DNA from: Sympetrum striolatum
Lineage: Eukaryota > Arthropoda > Insecta > Odonata > Libellulidae
DNA length: 64,000 nucleotides
Direction: 5' to 3'
NCBI GenBank assembly: GCA_947579665.1
Contig: CANPUZ010000046.1
Coordinates: 558,001 to 622,000 of the forward strand
Below the pieces are notes generated by a model. That model was given only the letters and a program-made list of their open reading frames with translations. It searched no databases and had not been told where the DNA came from. The translations under genes and the position numbers were made by a program. Positions 1 through 10,289 of the stretch are shown piece after piece; within the stretch, counting starts at the first letter, position 1; every line of letters starts with the position of its first letter.

Positions 1-14
1 TGGTTTATAATGAG

Positions 15-462
15 AATAAGCTTTATTTAGCCCAAGGCATTTAGATACATTCAAATTCATTAATGCATTTAAAATAAAAATACATTAAAAATTAAATATA
101 TACATACAAAGGCGAAATTGGTACTTTAAAGTCCATATAATCAAAAACATTTACAATACATAAGACATAGTATATAAAAAAATTCAAGTCATATTACAAT
201 ATATATGGTAACCATTCAAGAAAAACCAAAATTTTTTTAAAAACTTATTTAATATTATATTTTATTTGAGTAATTGTTTTGTTATTCCTTTTTTATTTAG
301 ATAGCTTATAAAAAGCTTGACATTGAAGCTGTTAAGAAGATCCTTAGATTTCTAAATGTATTTATGAAAAGTTATCTTTTATTTTTACATTGAAAATGTA
401 ATGTTTTTATAAACTACATAAACAAGAGTATAAATGGAATTAAACCACTAAAAATAGAAAAA
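15..462. repeat. Dispersed AT-rich repeat, copy 1
   Basis: This stretch recurs, in the same orientation and with small indels, at about 18535-18877. Shared landmarks are AAGCTTGACATTGAAGCTG followed by a segment ending in ATAAACTACATAAACAAGAG. No open frame is recognisable. The second copy is preceded by an AAT-rich tract, so it may be the 3' untranslated part of a LINE read on the minus strand; that is inference. Confidence 0.6.
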
Positions 463-1010
463 ATTTTCCTGAGCCCTCAAGTTAGGTTTCCTAGAGGCTG
501 TTTTCTCATTACAATAATTTTGTTCTATACACTATTATTTGGCTCTGATCCGCTGCCTCACATAATATATATGTACATAATTAACAACAAGGTAACTTAG
601 ATAAATTAGTTAGTATTTTTAAGTTGTAAGCCACTACTGGTTTTTGCTCATATATCTTAATCGTATTTAAAAAAAATTAATTTTAAAAGATTTATTTTTC
701 ATATTTTTTAATTTTTATTTTCTTGTTGTCTTTGTTCAATCTCATATAAACTCTTTGTTTTTGATCATTACATTCATTCTCAACCTAATGTATTTAATCA
801 TTTTATTATTCTTGAAATATTTTTATCTGTTTTACGTTTTTATGTGCTACAATTCCTGCAATTTAGAATTAGTGTAATTTGTGAAGATGTTTTACTTGAT
901 TCGATTGCTTGTAGTGAATGTATTTTCCCCTTTCTTTTTTGTATAATTTTTATCTATTGTCTTTTATAACTCTTTTAACCTACTTTCATCATCAAATTTA
1001 GCTATCTATC
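463..1010. other. AT-rich sequence, nothing recognised
   Basis: No open frame of useful length and no repeat shared with the rest of the window was seen here. Confidence 0.5.
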
Positions 1011-1014
1011 TGTA

Positions 1015-1215
1015 GGCTTCGCAGGGTTTTCACCCTCCCCTTCTGTTGAGTGTTTTCCTGCAGTGGACATTTTTCTTAAGATCTTAGCTTAGGTTTATTA
1101 ATCCTCGTAGTAGTTTTCTTCTTTTGAAAGCTCTCATACGACAATGGGTTAGGTGTAAGAACCTTCCTTGGCTCAATCTCGGCCTAATAAAGTCATTTTT
1201 TCATTATTATTATTC
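1015..1215 (+). repeat. Retroposon 3' end, copy A
   Basis: Contains GTGTTTTCCTGCAGTGG, then GGGTTAGGTGTAAGAA, then CTCAATCTCGGCCTAATAAAG and a run of ATT units. The last part recurs at 2265-2345 and the first part at 15840-15900. An AATAAAG signal followed by a trinucleotide tail is typical of LINE or SINE 3' ends, so this is probably the tail of a retroposon inserted in plus orientation. No coding part is attached. Confidence 0.5.
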
Positions 1216-1981
1216 CCCTGCCCATAGGTACTCTCTGAACGCATGTAAATAAATAAAGGTGAATAAAGTTATTTTATCCTAAAATTTGTTTACTTCTTAA
1301 ATTATTCCTCTTTAATTATATTATTACCTAAAGTTAGTACTCAGAAATAATTATAAGTTCAATTTATTTTACGATTTTGGCCAAAAAAGGATCAGTTGTA
1401 TGGAATACAACGCGCGACTGTTCGTGTTATGAAAATAGGCGTGATTGATGGAAGGTTAAGAATGTGTTATATAGGAAATGAAATAAAAATATTATTATTA
1501 TTATTTCATCTTGTACAAATATACAATTTTTGTTTCACGCTACTTCTCTGAAAAAGAAAAAAGGAAATTCTTTTACGTAGGTACGATGTCTCAACGTACA
1601 ACAATAATTGTGGGAAATGGAATCTGGAAGTCGTTGTACCAACCTTCAACTTCCTTGCCATCTGCAAACTATAGACTAACTTTCAACAGAAAAGTAGAGT
1701 GGAAGAAGTGGATGTTTGAGCATTACAGACATCCCTCGCCAACCGTGGCTCTTGAGTATCCACCATTTATTTTTTGATACCTAGTCTTCTCGAAGGACCG
1801 CGGGTGTTTCCCTTGTCAACCGTGGTCTACGAGTCAACCAACTCGACTATCCGCAATGTAAATTCAATCATAGTTGGTGCCCAATATTTTATCATGCTTC
1901 GCCGAGTGCGGAATCAGAACTAATTTTACTCGGAATGCTTATGTGGCCATTTTTAGCATTTGTCATCCAATCACAAAATCT

Positions 1982-2122
1982 ATTGCAAGATGGAAGTGAA
2001 GGAGAAAAAGTCTGCCGTAGCCGGAGATCGAACCCGGGTCTCCCAATTGCCGGTCGGTTGCTCTAACCACTGAGCTACCACGGCTACGGCAGACTTTTTC
2101 TCCTTCACTTCCATCTTGCAAT
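1982..2122. mobile_element. Palindromic element enclosing a tRNA-like core
   Basis: Positions 1982-2022 and 2082-2122 are perfect 41-bp inverted repeats. The arms include TGGAAGTGAAGGAGAAAAAG and its complement. The 59 bp between the arms plus the inner arm ends form a tRNA-like sequence. A diverged second example, also with inverted arms, lies at 49273-49388, so this is a repeat family and not a chance hairpin. The arms carry a TTTTT run 5 nt from the tRNA-like end on either strand, which could serve as a Pol III terminator. It could be a MITE that captured a tRNA gene or a foldback form of a tRNA-derived SINE. Confidence 0.7.
2014..2084 (-). tRNA. tRNA-like sequence (apparent anticodon GGC)
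   Basis: Read on the minus strand this 71-nt segment folds as a cloverleaf. The acceptor stem is GCCGTGG with CTACGGC (7 pairs, one G-U). The D arm is GCTC/GAGC with loop AGTGGTTA. The T arm is CCGGG-TTCGATC-TCCGG. The A box TAGCTCAGTGG and a B box beginning GGTTCGATC are intact. The anticodon arm is weaker (ACCGA/TTGGG, one mismatch), and the loop CCGGCAA has C where U33 is normally found. It is therefore more likely a tRNA-derived repeat than a housekeeping tRNA. If functional, the apparent anticodon would read alanine codons. A TTTTT run follows the 3' end. Confidence 0.6.
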
Positions 2123-2219
2123 TACCCTAAACATGTGTATCATGTAAACTTCTTTCGCCTTATTCATAAAATCTATTACTTAACAATTTCTACCACAACT
2201 CAAAATAGGTTTGATAATC

Positions 2220-2345
2220 TGCACGTTTTCTTCTTTTGCAAGCTATTTCCATTCATTTCTCAAACAACGAAGGGTTAGATGTAAGAAGAGACTTCTTAGT
2301 CTCAATCTCCCCCTAATAAAGTCCTTTTATTATAATTATTATTAT
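2220..2345 (+). repeat. Retroposon 3' end, copy B
   Basis: Shares GTTTTCTTCTTTTG, GGGTTAGATGTAAGAA, CTCAATCTC and CCTAATAAAGTC with the copy at 1015-1215 and ends in an ATT-rich tail. Probably the truncated 3' end of a LINE or SINE; no protein-coding part is present. Confidence 0.5.
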
Positions 2346-2480
2346 ATTTGAGGAATATGAGAGAATACTTGAATCCTGAATCAACAAATACTGATATACC
2401 TATAAATTAACTAATTTAGAATTCCTAATTATAGTTCTGATTACAAAAATTTAAAAAATCTGATGTGGCCAGCACATGAC

Positions 2481-3455
2481 TTTCTCCATATATAAAGATG
2501 TAAATATTTATCTACGACAGTAATTTCGAACTCTATATTCAATCTAAACTTGGAAGAGGAGTGTGTAATTTAATCATATTATCTTTTACGTCACAAACAC
2601 TATAAATAATGTTTTTCGGGGCATATTCGACGAAAAACGATGAAATTGCCTTTCGCCCCAGCTCCCAGAGCGCCCACAACGTACATAATCAGCAACATCC
2701 TGTTTATCAGTATTTCACAAATAACTCCTACACAATCAGTGATACAAAAATATGTTTTATACAAAATTTATAGTAAATTTTATTTTCTAAAACTTTTATA
2801 ATAAATAGTTTATACCTAAATATAATATTTATGGAGATATTTCGAAAACCAGAAATGAGCTTTGATGAATGAAGCTCGACTTCCGGTTGACCGATTTACC
2901 CCAAAAACTAATCAACTCTAACAACACAAACCAAAATACTATATATGAAATTTGGTGTTGATCCGACTAATAGTTTTCATGTTAGAGCGCCCACAAAGTA
3001 CATAATCAGCTACTTCCGGTTTATCATTATTTCACGAATAACTCCTAATCAAACGGTGATACAAAAATATGTTAAATACAAAAGTTATAGTAAATAACAT
3101 TATCTAAACCTTTTATAAGGTATACAATATACCTATATATCATATTTAAGGAGATATTTTGAAAACCGGAAATGAGCTTTGATGAATGAAGCTCGACTTT
3201 CATTTGATCGATTTACTCCAAAAACTCATCAACTCTGACAGCACACACCACAGTACTATATATGAATTTTGGTATTGATACGACTAATAGTTTTCATGTT
3301 AGAGCGCCCACTATCACACACACATACACACAGACATCATTCCGAAAATGGTCAAAACGTGTTCTAGGGACCCCAAAACATGTATTTCCGTTGAAATCTC
3401 GAAGTCGATTTTTCATGAAAACAATACTTTCTCTATACTCTGTATATGGAGAAAG
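2481..3455. mobile_element. TIR element with internal ~317-bp tandem duplication, copy 1
   Basis: The ends are inverted: ACTTTCTCCATATATA at the left and TGTATATGGAGAAAGT at the right. The body holds two diverged direct repeats of about 317 bp that begin with AGAGCGCCCACAA at about 2666 and 2983. A third, truncated start lies at 3300. The same structure recurs at 7848-8808. No transposase frame is visible; the plus-strand frame at 3262-3531 is only a translation of repeat DNA. Class II non-autonomous element, superfamily unknown. Confidence 0.65.
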
Positions 3456-3910
3456 TAAAAATAAGTACAAATCGCTTGTGAGGTATATAATATTACTGAG
3501 ATTTTTCTATGGAGGGAAGTGCTCTGAATAAAGTATCAGTTACTATCTTCGAAACCTTGGAATATTCCTTATCTGGTATTAATGGTAGGTAGAGCTGATT
3601 TTTTCTGTCCTCAGCTTTTTTGCAACCACAGATGAAAATAATGATACATTTATTGTCCAAAGACATGAAATACATCTATGGGATTCGTCAAGATAAGATA
3701 AAAAGAGTACAGAATTAAGAAGTGTCTTAATCATCAAACATGTATCAATACTAATACACAATAAACAAATAATAATAAACAATATCAATAAAAAACATTG
3801 ACAAAAAATCTTAGGATTGTAAATCGAAGTCTTAGGATTTCTGATTTGATATTCTTTGCCGTGGTGGGTAATGCATTGAAAAATGTAATGCCACAGAGGC
3901 CCAGGGGAAA
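3456..3910. other. No gene recognised
   Basis: AT-rich interval between a TIR element and a pogo-type terminus. Short minus-strand frames at 3493-3788 show no family resemblance. Confidence 0.4.
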
Positions 3911-3916
3911 AGGTAC

Positions 3917-4002
3917 AGTAAAACCTGTCTAAGGTGGACTCTCAGGGGACCACACTATATTTCCGGCTTATGCAGGGTTTCCTTCTTAGACAGGTTAATG
4001 CA
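3917..4002. repeat. Pogo/Tigger-type terminal repeat remnant
   Basis: The segment CAGTAAAACCTGTCTAAGG is followed by GGGGACC and TCCGGCTTATGCAGGG, then CTTAGACAGGTT in inverse orientation. This layout (AACCTGTCTAAG, GGGACC, TCCGGCTTA, then the complement) is typical of pogo/Tigger-like termini. It lies on the 3' side of the minus-strand pogo-like transposase pseudogene at 4324-4800 and probably marks that element's end. Confidence 0.55.
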
Positions 4003-4323
4003 ATATTCACGGACATATACGCAGAATACTTATTACACAATAAATTCTCAGTAGAATGAGGTAATTTGTGTAGGCCTCAGGGGAAGGAAAGGTAACAAAA
4101 ACGGCATTTAATGCTTAAGCGAAAAATAATGTGTAGGAAGAAGAATTTGATTGAAATTCAATTATTTTCCTTTATAAATCCAGAGCCTGTGAAGTAGATT
4201 TGAGGCTTTAAAAGTAAAATAATTCTCTTTTCGATTCTGTGACACAATCATTATCAATACAAAACACAACTAAAGGTTATTTAAAGAAATTGTCCAGTTT
4301 TAATTGCTTTGTTTTTTCGGAGA

Positions 4324-4800
4324 TTAATGACCTCTATTAGAGATTATTAACCTACTGTGCCAATTCTCCACATTAACTTTATCTACGTCATCTGCTTCCC
4401 CACTGGAGATATTATATGTAATGCAGTGTCTTTTCCTAAAACTTTGCAACCAGCCATTTGATGCAGAAAAGTTATCAAGCTTAAGTATTCCTGCAGTCTC
4501 CTTGGCTTTTTCTTGAAGAATTGGGCCAGAAATGGGGAAGTTCTTTGCTCTGGCTGCAGAAAACTACTCAAACACAGTGCGATTTAATTCGCTGTTTTTT
4601 GTATCTCTTTCTTTCATCCTGGTTAAGTCATTTTTGACACTTAATATATATTTCTCCATAATTTTGTCCTTTTCCTTCATGATGTTATAAATTTGTGTCT
4701 TCCCACATTTTTAATGAGACGTCACTTCCTTAATAGTCTTTTTTTCCTCACTGACACTAATCTTTTCCTTGAGATTAAAATTACTCAGTTTTTTATCCAT
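4324..4800 (-). pseudogene. Pogo-like (CENP-B/Tigger type) transposase, N-terminal half, broken
   Basis: The minus-strand translation begins at ATG 4800 with MDKKLSNFNLKEKISVSEEK. It then reads KCGKTQIYNIMKEKDKIMEK, the psq-type helix-turn-helix pattern of CENP-B and pogo transposases (x-KxQVYNILKxK). Next come SAARAKNFPISGPILQEKA and NFSASNGWLQSFRKRHC, which match the second, CENPB-type DNA-binding domain. At least two in-frame stops interrupt it: one before KCGKTQ and one where tryptophan is expected in VFEWF. The frame closes at 4324, before any DDE catalytic domain. About 155 codons remain, against roughly 450-600 for intact proteins. A pogo-type terminus lies about 320 bp downstream. Non-functional remnant; family call fairly secure, subfamily unknown. 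Confidence 0.75.
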
Positions 4801-5048
4801 GATCTGTGAAAACAAAGAATATTTTTCAATTAAAGGATATGGAAAAGTGCACATAATTTCTTAGTCTTCGATTTTGCTTCAGTGAGACAATGAATGAACA
4901 CAACCCAGGGGGCAAGCCTTCCCTTCACTCCGCTATTGCTCCGACGGATTAGCCCTAGTTCCACGAATTCTACGTCTCCATTTTCCATAGCTTGCGGAAA
5001 ACCCAGTGATAGCCCAGATCACAATCAGTTCGGCTGTTGAGGGCACTC

Positions 5049-6157
5049 ACACTGAGCAAATATGGATGGTCCGCCTGATCTAGCGATGAAATGTGTTCAC
5101 ACTTAACAATTAAAGCATTCTGAACACGATGGAAGTGGTCTTAGCGGCCATAGTATCAGCGGTTGGCTTCTACGGCGAGGCAAAGGTCACAATGTTAACT
5201 CTATGGCGAAGGGGGAGACAGGCAAAGGGGGGCGCGCGCGTAATGTTAATGGGAGAATGGATAATGTTAATGGGAGAATGGATTTTTCCAAATAAAGAAT
5301 GCGAAACAAAAGTAGTTAAGTTTAAATCAGTTTATTTAGATAAAAATCAAGATCGTTAACACGTTACATCATTAGAAAAATGAACTAAACACCATAATTT
5401 GTTAACAAACTTGTCGCAAGGATGGTGAAAAGCAGTTTTAGGCAAAATAGCATGTTCAAAGCACAGATAATCTTTGCACCATGAACAGCGAATAACAGCC
5501 GGCTCATTGCAGTCACCATCTGTCTCATCAGAATAGCTGCATTCAGAAAGTACAACGTTAAGGAAGCAAAAATCATGAGGACTTATGAAATCAGCAATGT
5601 CGCAGTTAAAGCCAGCTTTTTTCCAACAATACATGACCATGTCTTTGAACCGCGGTGATCGTAAGATGAAGAAGGTGAAAGACTGCAGCCGTAGCACGTT
5701 ATTGCGTGTTTGCAGAGAGAACTTGATCTCATCGTTGATTCGAACTTCATCAGACATTTTCTTTCTTTCTTTCCAATAGTAAAACAGTAATTGATCGCAC
5801 GGTTGAATGTCTTGCGTTGTATGAGCAGGAATGCATTCGAAATTGATGACAGCTTCTTCATTTATTATAGCCGCTCGCATGAGATCTTAATTTTTGCCAG
5901 TGAAACCAGACCAAGAATCATGAATTAAAAGATTTCAACTGACGCTCGCTCTGCAGCGCGCCGTGCTCACCCGCTTCCAAAACCTCTTTTCCATAGACTT
6001 AACATTACGCGCGCGCCCCCCTTTGCCTCACCGTAGAAGCCCACGGTTGATACTATGGCCGCTAAGACCACTTCCATCGTGTTCAGAATGCTTTAATTGT
6101 TAAGTGTGAACACATTTCATCGCTAGATCAGGCGGACCATCCATATTCGCTCAGTGT
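5049..6157 (-). mobile_element. DNA transposon deletion derivative with long terminal inverted repeats
   Basis: The right 170 or so bases, from CTCAGTGT at 6157 inward, are the near-perfect complement of the left end from ACACTGAGC at 5049. The shared part includes GGTCCGCCTGATCTAGCG and GTCTTAGCGGCCATAGTATC, and both arms reach a GGGGGGCGCGCGCG tract. Between the arms is a 174-codon transposase C-terminal frame. The left arm is longer because it contains extra sequence and a 21-bp direct duplication at 5241-5282. No target-site duplication is obvious. Interpreted as an internally deleted DDE transposon. Confidence 0.7.
5356..5880 (-). pseudogene. DDE-superfamily transposase, C-terminal fragment
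   Basis: An uninterrupted 174-codon frame lies inside the TIRs of the element at 5049-6157. Near residue 17 it reads IPAHTTQDIQPCDQLLFYYW, corresponding to the IPPNTTHxxQPxD block just before the last part of the DDE core in pogo/Tc1-type transposases. It is followed by LRLQSFTFFILRSPRFKDM and a cysteine/histidine-rich tail (CSWCKDYLCFEH, then HHPC) that could bind zinc. The N-terminal DNA-binding domain and first catalytic residues are absent, so it cannot be active alone. The ATG at 5880 is simply the first in the remaining frame. The superfamily is inferred from one motif block; which DDE family it belongs to is not certain. Confidence 0.6.
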
Positions 6158-6650
6158 CAGTATTACTTTCGCTAATTAATTTTTAGAACTATGGCCCTCT
6201 TGAAAAGAATATTATTTCAAACAAAGCATCTCCGGAACGGAAGTGGTGCATCAACGGTAAGCATATCGTAACTCAAACCATAAAACCCAAAATAATATCT
6301 TCAAGTTTGAAATTTTATTTCCGTCTTTCACAGATTCAAACTCTACTTATTGCGGTTCGAAATACAAGGCATTAATCTTTCCGTCCGCGTCTCTCAGGTT
6401 CTGCATTGTTGAGGGACTTTCTTGGGAAAAATATGATCATTATGCAAAGCAATTCCGATATTTCCAGCTTTCACAAGTTTCCGCCTCAGACAGATTCCGC
6501 CTCTCACAGTTTTTACTGTAATTACATTTTCTTGTGGGGTATGCCGATCATCGACTCAGTGAGTGAAGTGGTTGTGATAATCTATATTTTTTTCAAAAAG
6601 GGAGGTGTTTTGCCTTGGATACAGTAATGTTTTACAACAACAATAGTGTT
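6158..6650. other. No gene recognised
   Basis: A plus-strand frame at 6406-6627 lacks an ATG start and shows no domain. Nothing else was seen. Confidence 0.4.
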
Positions 6651-7231
6651 TTAACCCTCAAGTACTGGCATCGAATCAACCCATGTGAATTTTAAAATCC
6701 ATATCTTTTTGTTAGTGCTTTTTTACTTCTTCTTTCTCGTATTAGCTGAGTTTTGGAATTTTCTGAACCAGTCATGCAGTTTTGCCAAATTGGAAGTTTA
6801 ATTATTTAAACAAATTTTCCTTAGCGGTAGTGCCAAGTAGAGGAAAGACCTTTACGTAAAATATTGCATTTTTGACCTTGTTTCCGCCTTAATTTTTAGA
6901 GATTTTATATAAATTTCATATAATTAATAATTATCATTAGTATATTAAATGTTATTTTTAAACAGTTTACTTTTTATACGCAATACTCCAAATTCATCAT
7001 CCATGTACTCGGAGTCAGGGATATCGAATTTTTACAGAATATTAAAATTATTTGAAAATATTTATTTGATTTTATTTTAATAACCAGGTTAACCATTAAT
7101 ATGACATCATCACTAATGAATTAAAAATTTATTCACTACATTTTGAGACAATTTTCCCCTTTGAAAGATGTCGATTCCACTCAATGCGAGTACTGACTTG
7201 ACAATTTGGGATGGGAGTACTCGATGGTTAA
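6651..7231. mobile_element. piggyBac-like MITE with TTAA target duplication
   Basis: TTAA at 6651-6654 precedes CCCTCAAGTACT, and AGTACTCGATGG precedes TTAA at 7228-7231. The ends are therefore inverted repeats of the CCCTCGAGTACTC type flanked by the TTAA duplication diagnostic of piggyBac insertion. A related copy lies inverted at about 16010-16402 and also ends at TTAA. There is no transposase frame in the 573 bp between the TTAAs. Non-autonomous; the superfamily assignment rests on target site and ends. Confidence 0.7.
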
Positions 7232-7825
7232 CGATGGTTAGAATTCCTATTTATATGAATAGTGGTCTACAGTGGGCTCTATCTGGGGCATTACACAATG
7301 TCCTATCTTTTTTTTGTTATAAAAATGTTATTGATTAGGGTTGAGAACAAAAGACTATTCCATACGCAGCATGAGAATAGAAGTGGGCATAGTACACCTT
7401 TTTTAAAACATCAATGCTTACGGAATGTTTAAGTACAGCTAACATGTAAAAGACAGAGTTTTTGGCTAAGGTAATCAGTATGAGCTGACAACTTCAGGTG
7501 AGGATATACACCTAAAAACTTGATTGGATTGGTAGTTAGGACAAGGTCACCATTAAGGGTTAAACCATTTAATTTTCTTTAATAATAGGGGTTACGTAAT
7601 CCCTCTAGAAGAAATTTTGATAGCTAAAGGACATACTTCATATTTTTCAAAGGTTTATGCCATTTATTTATTTCACTTGGGATATGCGATCTGCAACCTA
7701 ATAACAGATTCAATGTTTAATTTATATCATAAAAGCCAAATACAGAGTTAAATATTAGAATGACCAAAATCATAATTACACAAATACCCTGAAACCAAAC
7801 TTTTTAATGGAAATCAAGAAGAAAA
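7232..7825. other. No gene recognised
   Basis: AT-rich interval without a long frame or a repeat shared with other parts of the window. Confidence 0.4.
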
Positions 7826-7847
7826 AATCTGACGTGGCCAGCACATG

Positions 7848-8808
7848 ACTTTCTCCATGTATAAGATGTAAATATTTATCTAAGACTGTATTTTCGAACT
7901 ATATATTCAATACAAACTTGAAAGATAAGTGATTAATTTATATCCCATTATCTTTTACATCACAAAGACTAAAAATGATGTTTTTCGGTACAAATTCAAT
8001 GAAAAATGATGAAATTGGCCTTTCGCCCATAGAGCCCACAAAGCACATAATCAGCAACTTCTGGTTTATCAGTATTTCACGAATAACTCCTAAACAATCA
8101 GTGATACTAAAATATGTTTCATACAAAAGTTATAGTAAATTACATTTTCTAAAACTTTTATACATAATAGTATATACCTAAATTTCAGATTAATGAATTT
8201 TTTGCAAAAAACAGAAACGAGCTTCGAAAAGTAAACCTCAACTTTCGGTTAAACTTACTCCTAAACCTAATCAACTCTAACGACACCAACCAAAGTACTA
8301 CATATGAAATTTGTTGTTGATACAACCAATAGTTTCATCTTAGAGCGCCCACAAAGTACATAATCAGCTACTTCCGGTTTATCAGTATTTCACGAATAAC
8401 TCCTAAACAATCAGTGATACTAAAATATGTTTAATACAAAAGTTATAGTAAATTACATATTCTAAAACTTTTATACATAATAGAATATACCTAAATATCG
8501 TATTTATATAGATAGTTTGCAAAAATGGAAATTTGCTTCGAAGAATAAAGCTCGACTTCTGGTTAACCGATTTACTCCAAAAACTAATCAACTCTGACAG
8601 CCCTCACCACAGTGCTATGAATGAAGTTTGGTATTGATACGGCTAATATTTTATACGTTAGAGTGCCCACAAGCACACATACATCATTCCGAAAATGGTC
8701 AAAACGTGTTCTAGGGACCCCAAAACATGTATTTCCATTGGAATCTCGAAGTCCATTTTTTTCATGAAAACAATACTTTCTCTATACTATGTATAAAAAG
8801 AAAGTAAA
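7848..8808. mobile_element. TIR element with internal tandem duplication, copy 2
   Basis: Second copy of the element at 2481-3455 in the same orientation. The left end is ACTTTCTCCATGTATA. The right end, ATGTATAAAAAGAAAGT, is decayed relative to copy 1. Internal repeat starts with GCCCACAA lie near 8033, 8345 and 8665, a spacing close to 317 bp as in copy 1. Similarity also extends about 20 bp outside the left end, so the true boundary may be further left. Confidence 0.65.
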
Positions 8809-9281
8809 AATATCACAAAATATAAAATATATCTATGGGTTTGCATCGGAATTCCCATTTGGTGTAAGGCTGCAGTAGGGGTTATCGAAGGGAATAAATG
8901 GTTTTCGATAAAGGGGTGACGTCACTCCAACGCATCAATCTAAGAAGATTAATGTATCGTGAGTAAATCTTCGTGTGTTATTTAACAGGAATGCGTGCCA
9001 TCAAAACATTATTGGTAAATGTCTTCGTTGTTTTACCAGTAGCATGAAATTTGATAGGCCTTCTTTGAACCCATCTAACATCTCACTTGCTACCTTTTCA
9101 TTTGTTGCCTCGTTCCAAAGAGTATGGCGTTTCTTCTTCCTCTTAGCAATTGTTTCTTCTCAACAGAGCGCGTGGCTCCGTAGCAACAGTTAATTAATAC
9201 TTGAACATTTGCTTGGGATCTTGCAGAGTTAAATTTATGTGACTTCCCACTGTAGACAACTACAATGATAATGGAATAAGA
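8809..9281. other. No gene recognised
   Basis: A plus-strand frame at 8975-9193 has no ATG start and no recognisable domain. Confidence 0.4.
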
Positions 9282-10064
9282 GGTTAATGGTAGTTCAGTG
9301 AGGTTTTTTAAAGGTCCACCTCTAGGCGCCGTTTTTGCAGCTTTATCACAGTTTTTTTCCCACGACTCGAGCTCGGAGCTGATAAGGGACCTCGACTTAT
9401 CATCAGGTATCAGCCTTTATCAATTGAGAGGTAAAGAAACGATTTGAAAAGTTATAAACAATTGCAATATACAACAATTTGATATATCCGTCGTATCCTT
9501 TGTCTTAAGACAAGTATATGCGTCTTTTGATCTACGTTCTATCAATGAAAATTAAGGTTTGTTATGTTTTCTATAGAAATTACCTGGTGAGTTATGGCAA
9601 GCTGCATTGCCAGGAGGGTTGGGTTGGGTTGGGATGGGTTGGGTTGGGTTGGGTTGGGTTGGGCTGGGTTGGTATGTAAAATGGATAAGAATATCTTCCG
9701 CATTCAAGTACATGAAATCCTCGCCTCTGGATCTCCTGGCAATGCAGCACCGAGTAATTTCTATAGAAAACATAAAAACCTTGATTTTCATCGTAGAACG
9801 TAGATCAAAAGACGCATGTACTTGTCTAAAGACGAGGGACACGCCGAAGATATCAAATTGTTGTATATTGCAATTTTTTATAACTTTTCAAATCGTACTT
9901 CACGCCTTTATTTACCTCTCAATTGATAAATCCCGCTATCTGCTGATAAGTCGAGGTCCCTTATCAGCTCCAAGCTCGAGTCGTGGGAAAAAAACTGTGA
10001 TAAAGCTGCAAAAACGGCGCCTAGGGGTGGAACTTTAAAAAACCTCACTTAACTACCATAAACC
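9282..10064. mobile_element. Foldback element with ~330-bp arms and a G-rich loop
   Basis: The left arm (from GGTTAATGGTAGTTCAGTG at 9282) and right arm (ending at 10064) are complementary for about 330 bp. Landmarks include GGCGCCGTTTTTGCAGC, CGACTTATCA, the ATTGCAATATACAACAATTTG region and TTTTCTATAGAAATTAC. At the apex sits a GGGTT-type tract (9615-9672). No transposase frame is seen; the frames at 9552-10038 are translations of the arms. It directly abuts the Penelope-like element at 10066. Probably a MITE or foldback transposon of unknown superfamily. Confidence 0.75.
9615..9672 (+). repeat. GGGTT-type tract, potential G-quadruplex
   Basis: About eleven tandem units of GGGTT with single changes (GGGAT, GGGCT) at the loop of the foldback element. 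Four or more GGG runs separated by two bases fit the simple G-quadruplex pattern. The unit differs from the TTAGG telomere repeat of insects, so an interstitial telomere is unlikely. Confidence 0.7.
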
Positions 10065-10121
10065 GAATAAGAAATTAGTAAAGCACTTTGTGATTTCCAC
10101 AATATTATTTATTTAAAAAAC

Positions 10122-10149
10122 GACCGGTTTCGTCTAACGCCATCATCAG
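10122..10149 (-). ncRNA. Hammerhead-ribozyme-like core motif
   Basis: On the minus strand the order is CTGATGA, a short stem-loop candidate, then CGAAACCGGTC. This matches the hammerhead core: CUGAUGA, stem II, GAA, a palindromic stem III (ACCGGU) and C at the cleavage position. Penelope-like elements are known to carry such minimal type I motifs in their terminal repeats. The flanks do not form an obvious stem I and stem II is weak, so activity is doubtful. Confidence 0.5.
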
Positions 10150-10289
10150 GTGAGAGTACAGAAAATCACACACATATATATATATATCAAAGCAGTTTTG
10201 AGGGGAGAGTAAGGAGAGGGGAAGGGTTGTGGAAGATGTACTCATTGGTGAGATTGTGTGATTGGTTATTTCTATTATTTCCAAAGCGT

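Noticed and set aside
5129..5359. Plus-strand frame beginning MEVVLAAIVSAVGF
   Set aside because: It translates the left terminal inverted repeat of the transposon at 5049-6157 and a 21-bp duplication.
9615..9672. Interstitial telomere repeat
   Set aside because: The unit is GGGTT, not the TTAGG of insects, and it sits symmetrically in the loop of a foldback element.
9607..10038. 143-codon frame starting MPGGLGWVGMGW
   Set aside because: It translates the GGGTT tract and one foldback arm; the opposite arm gives an equally long shadow frame.
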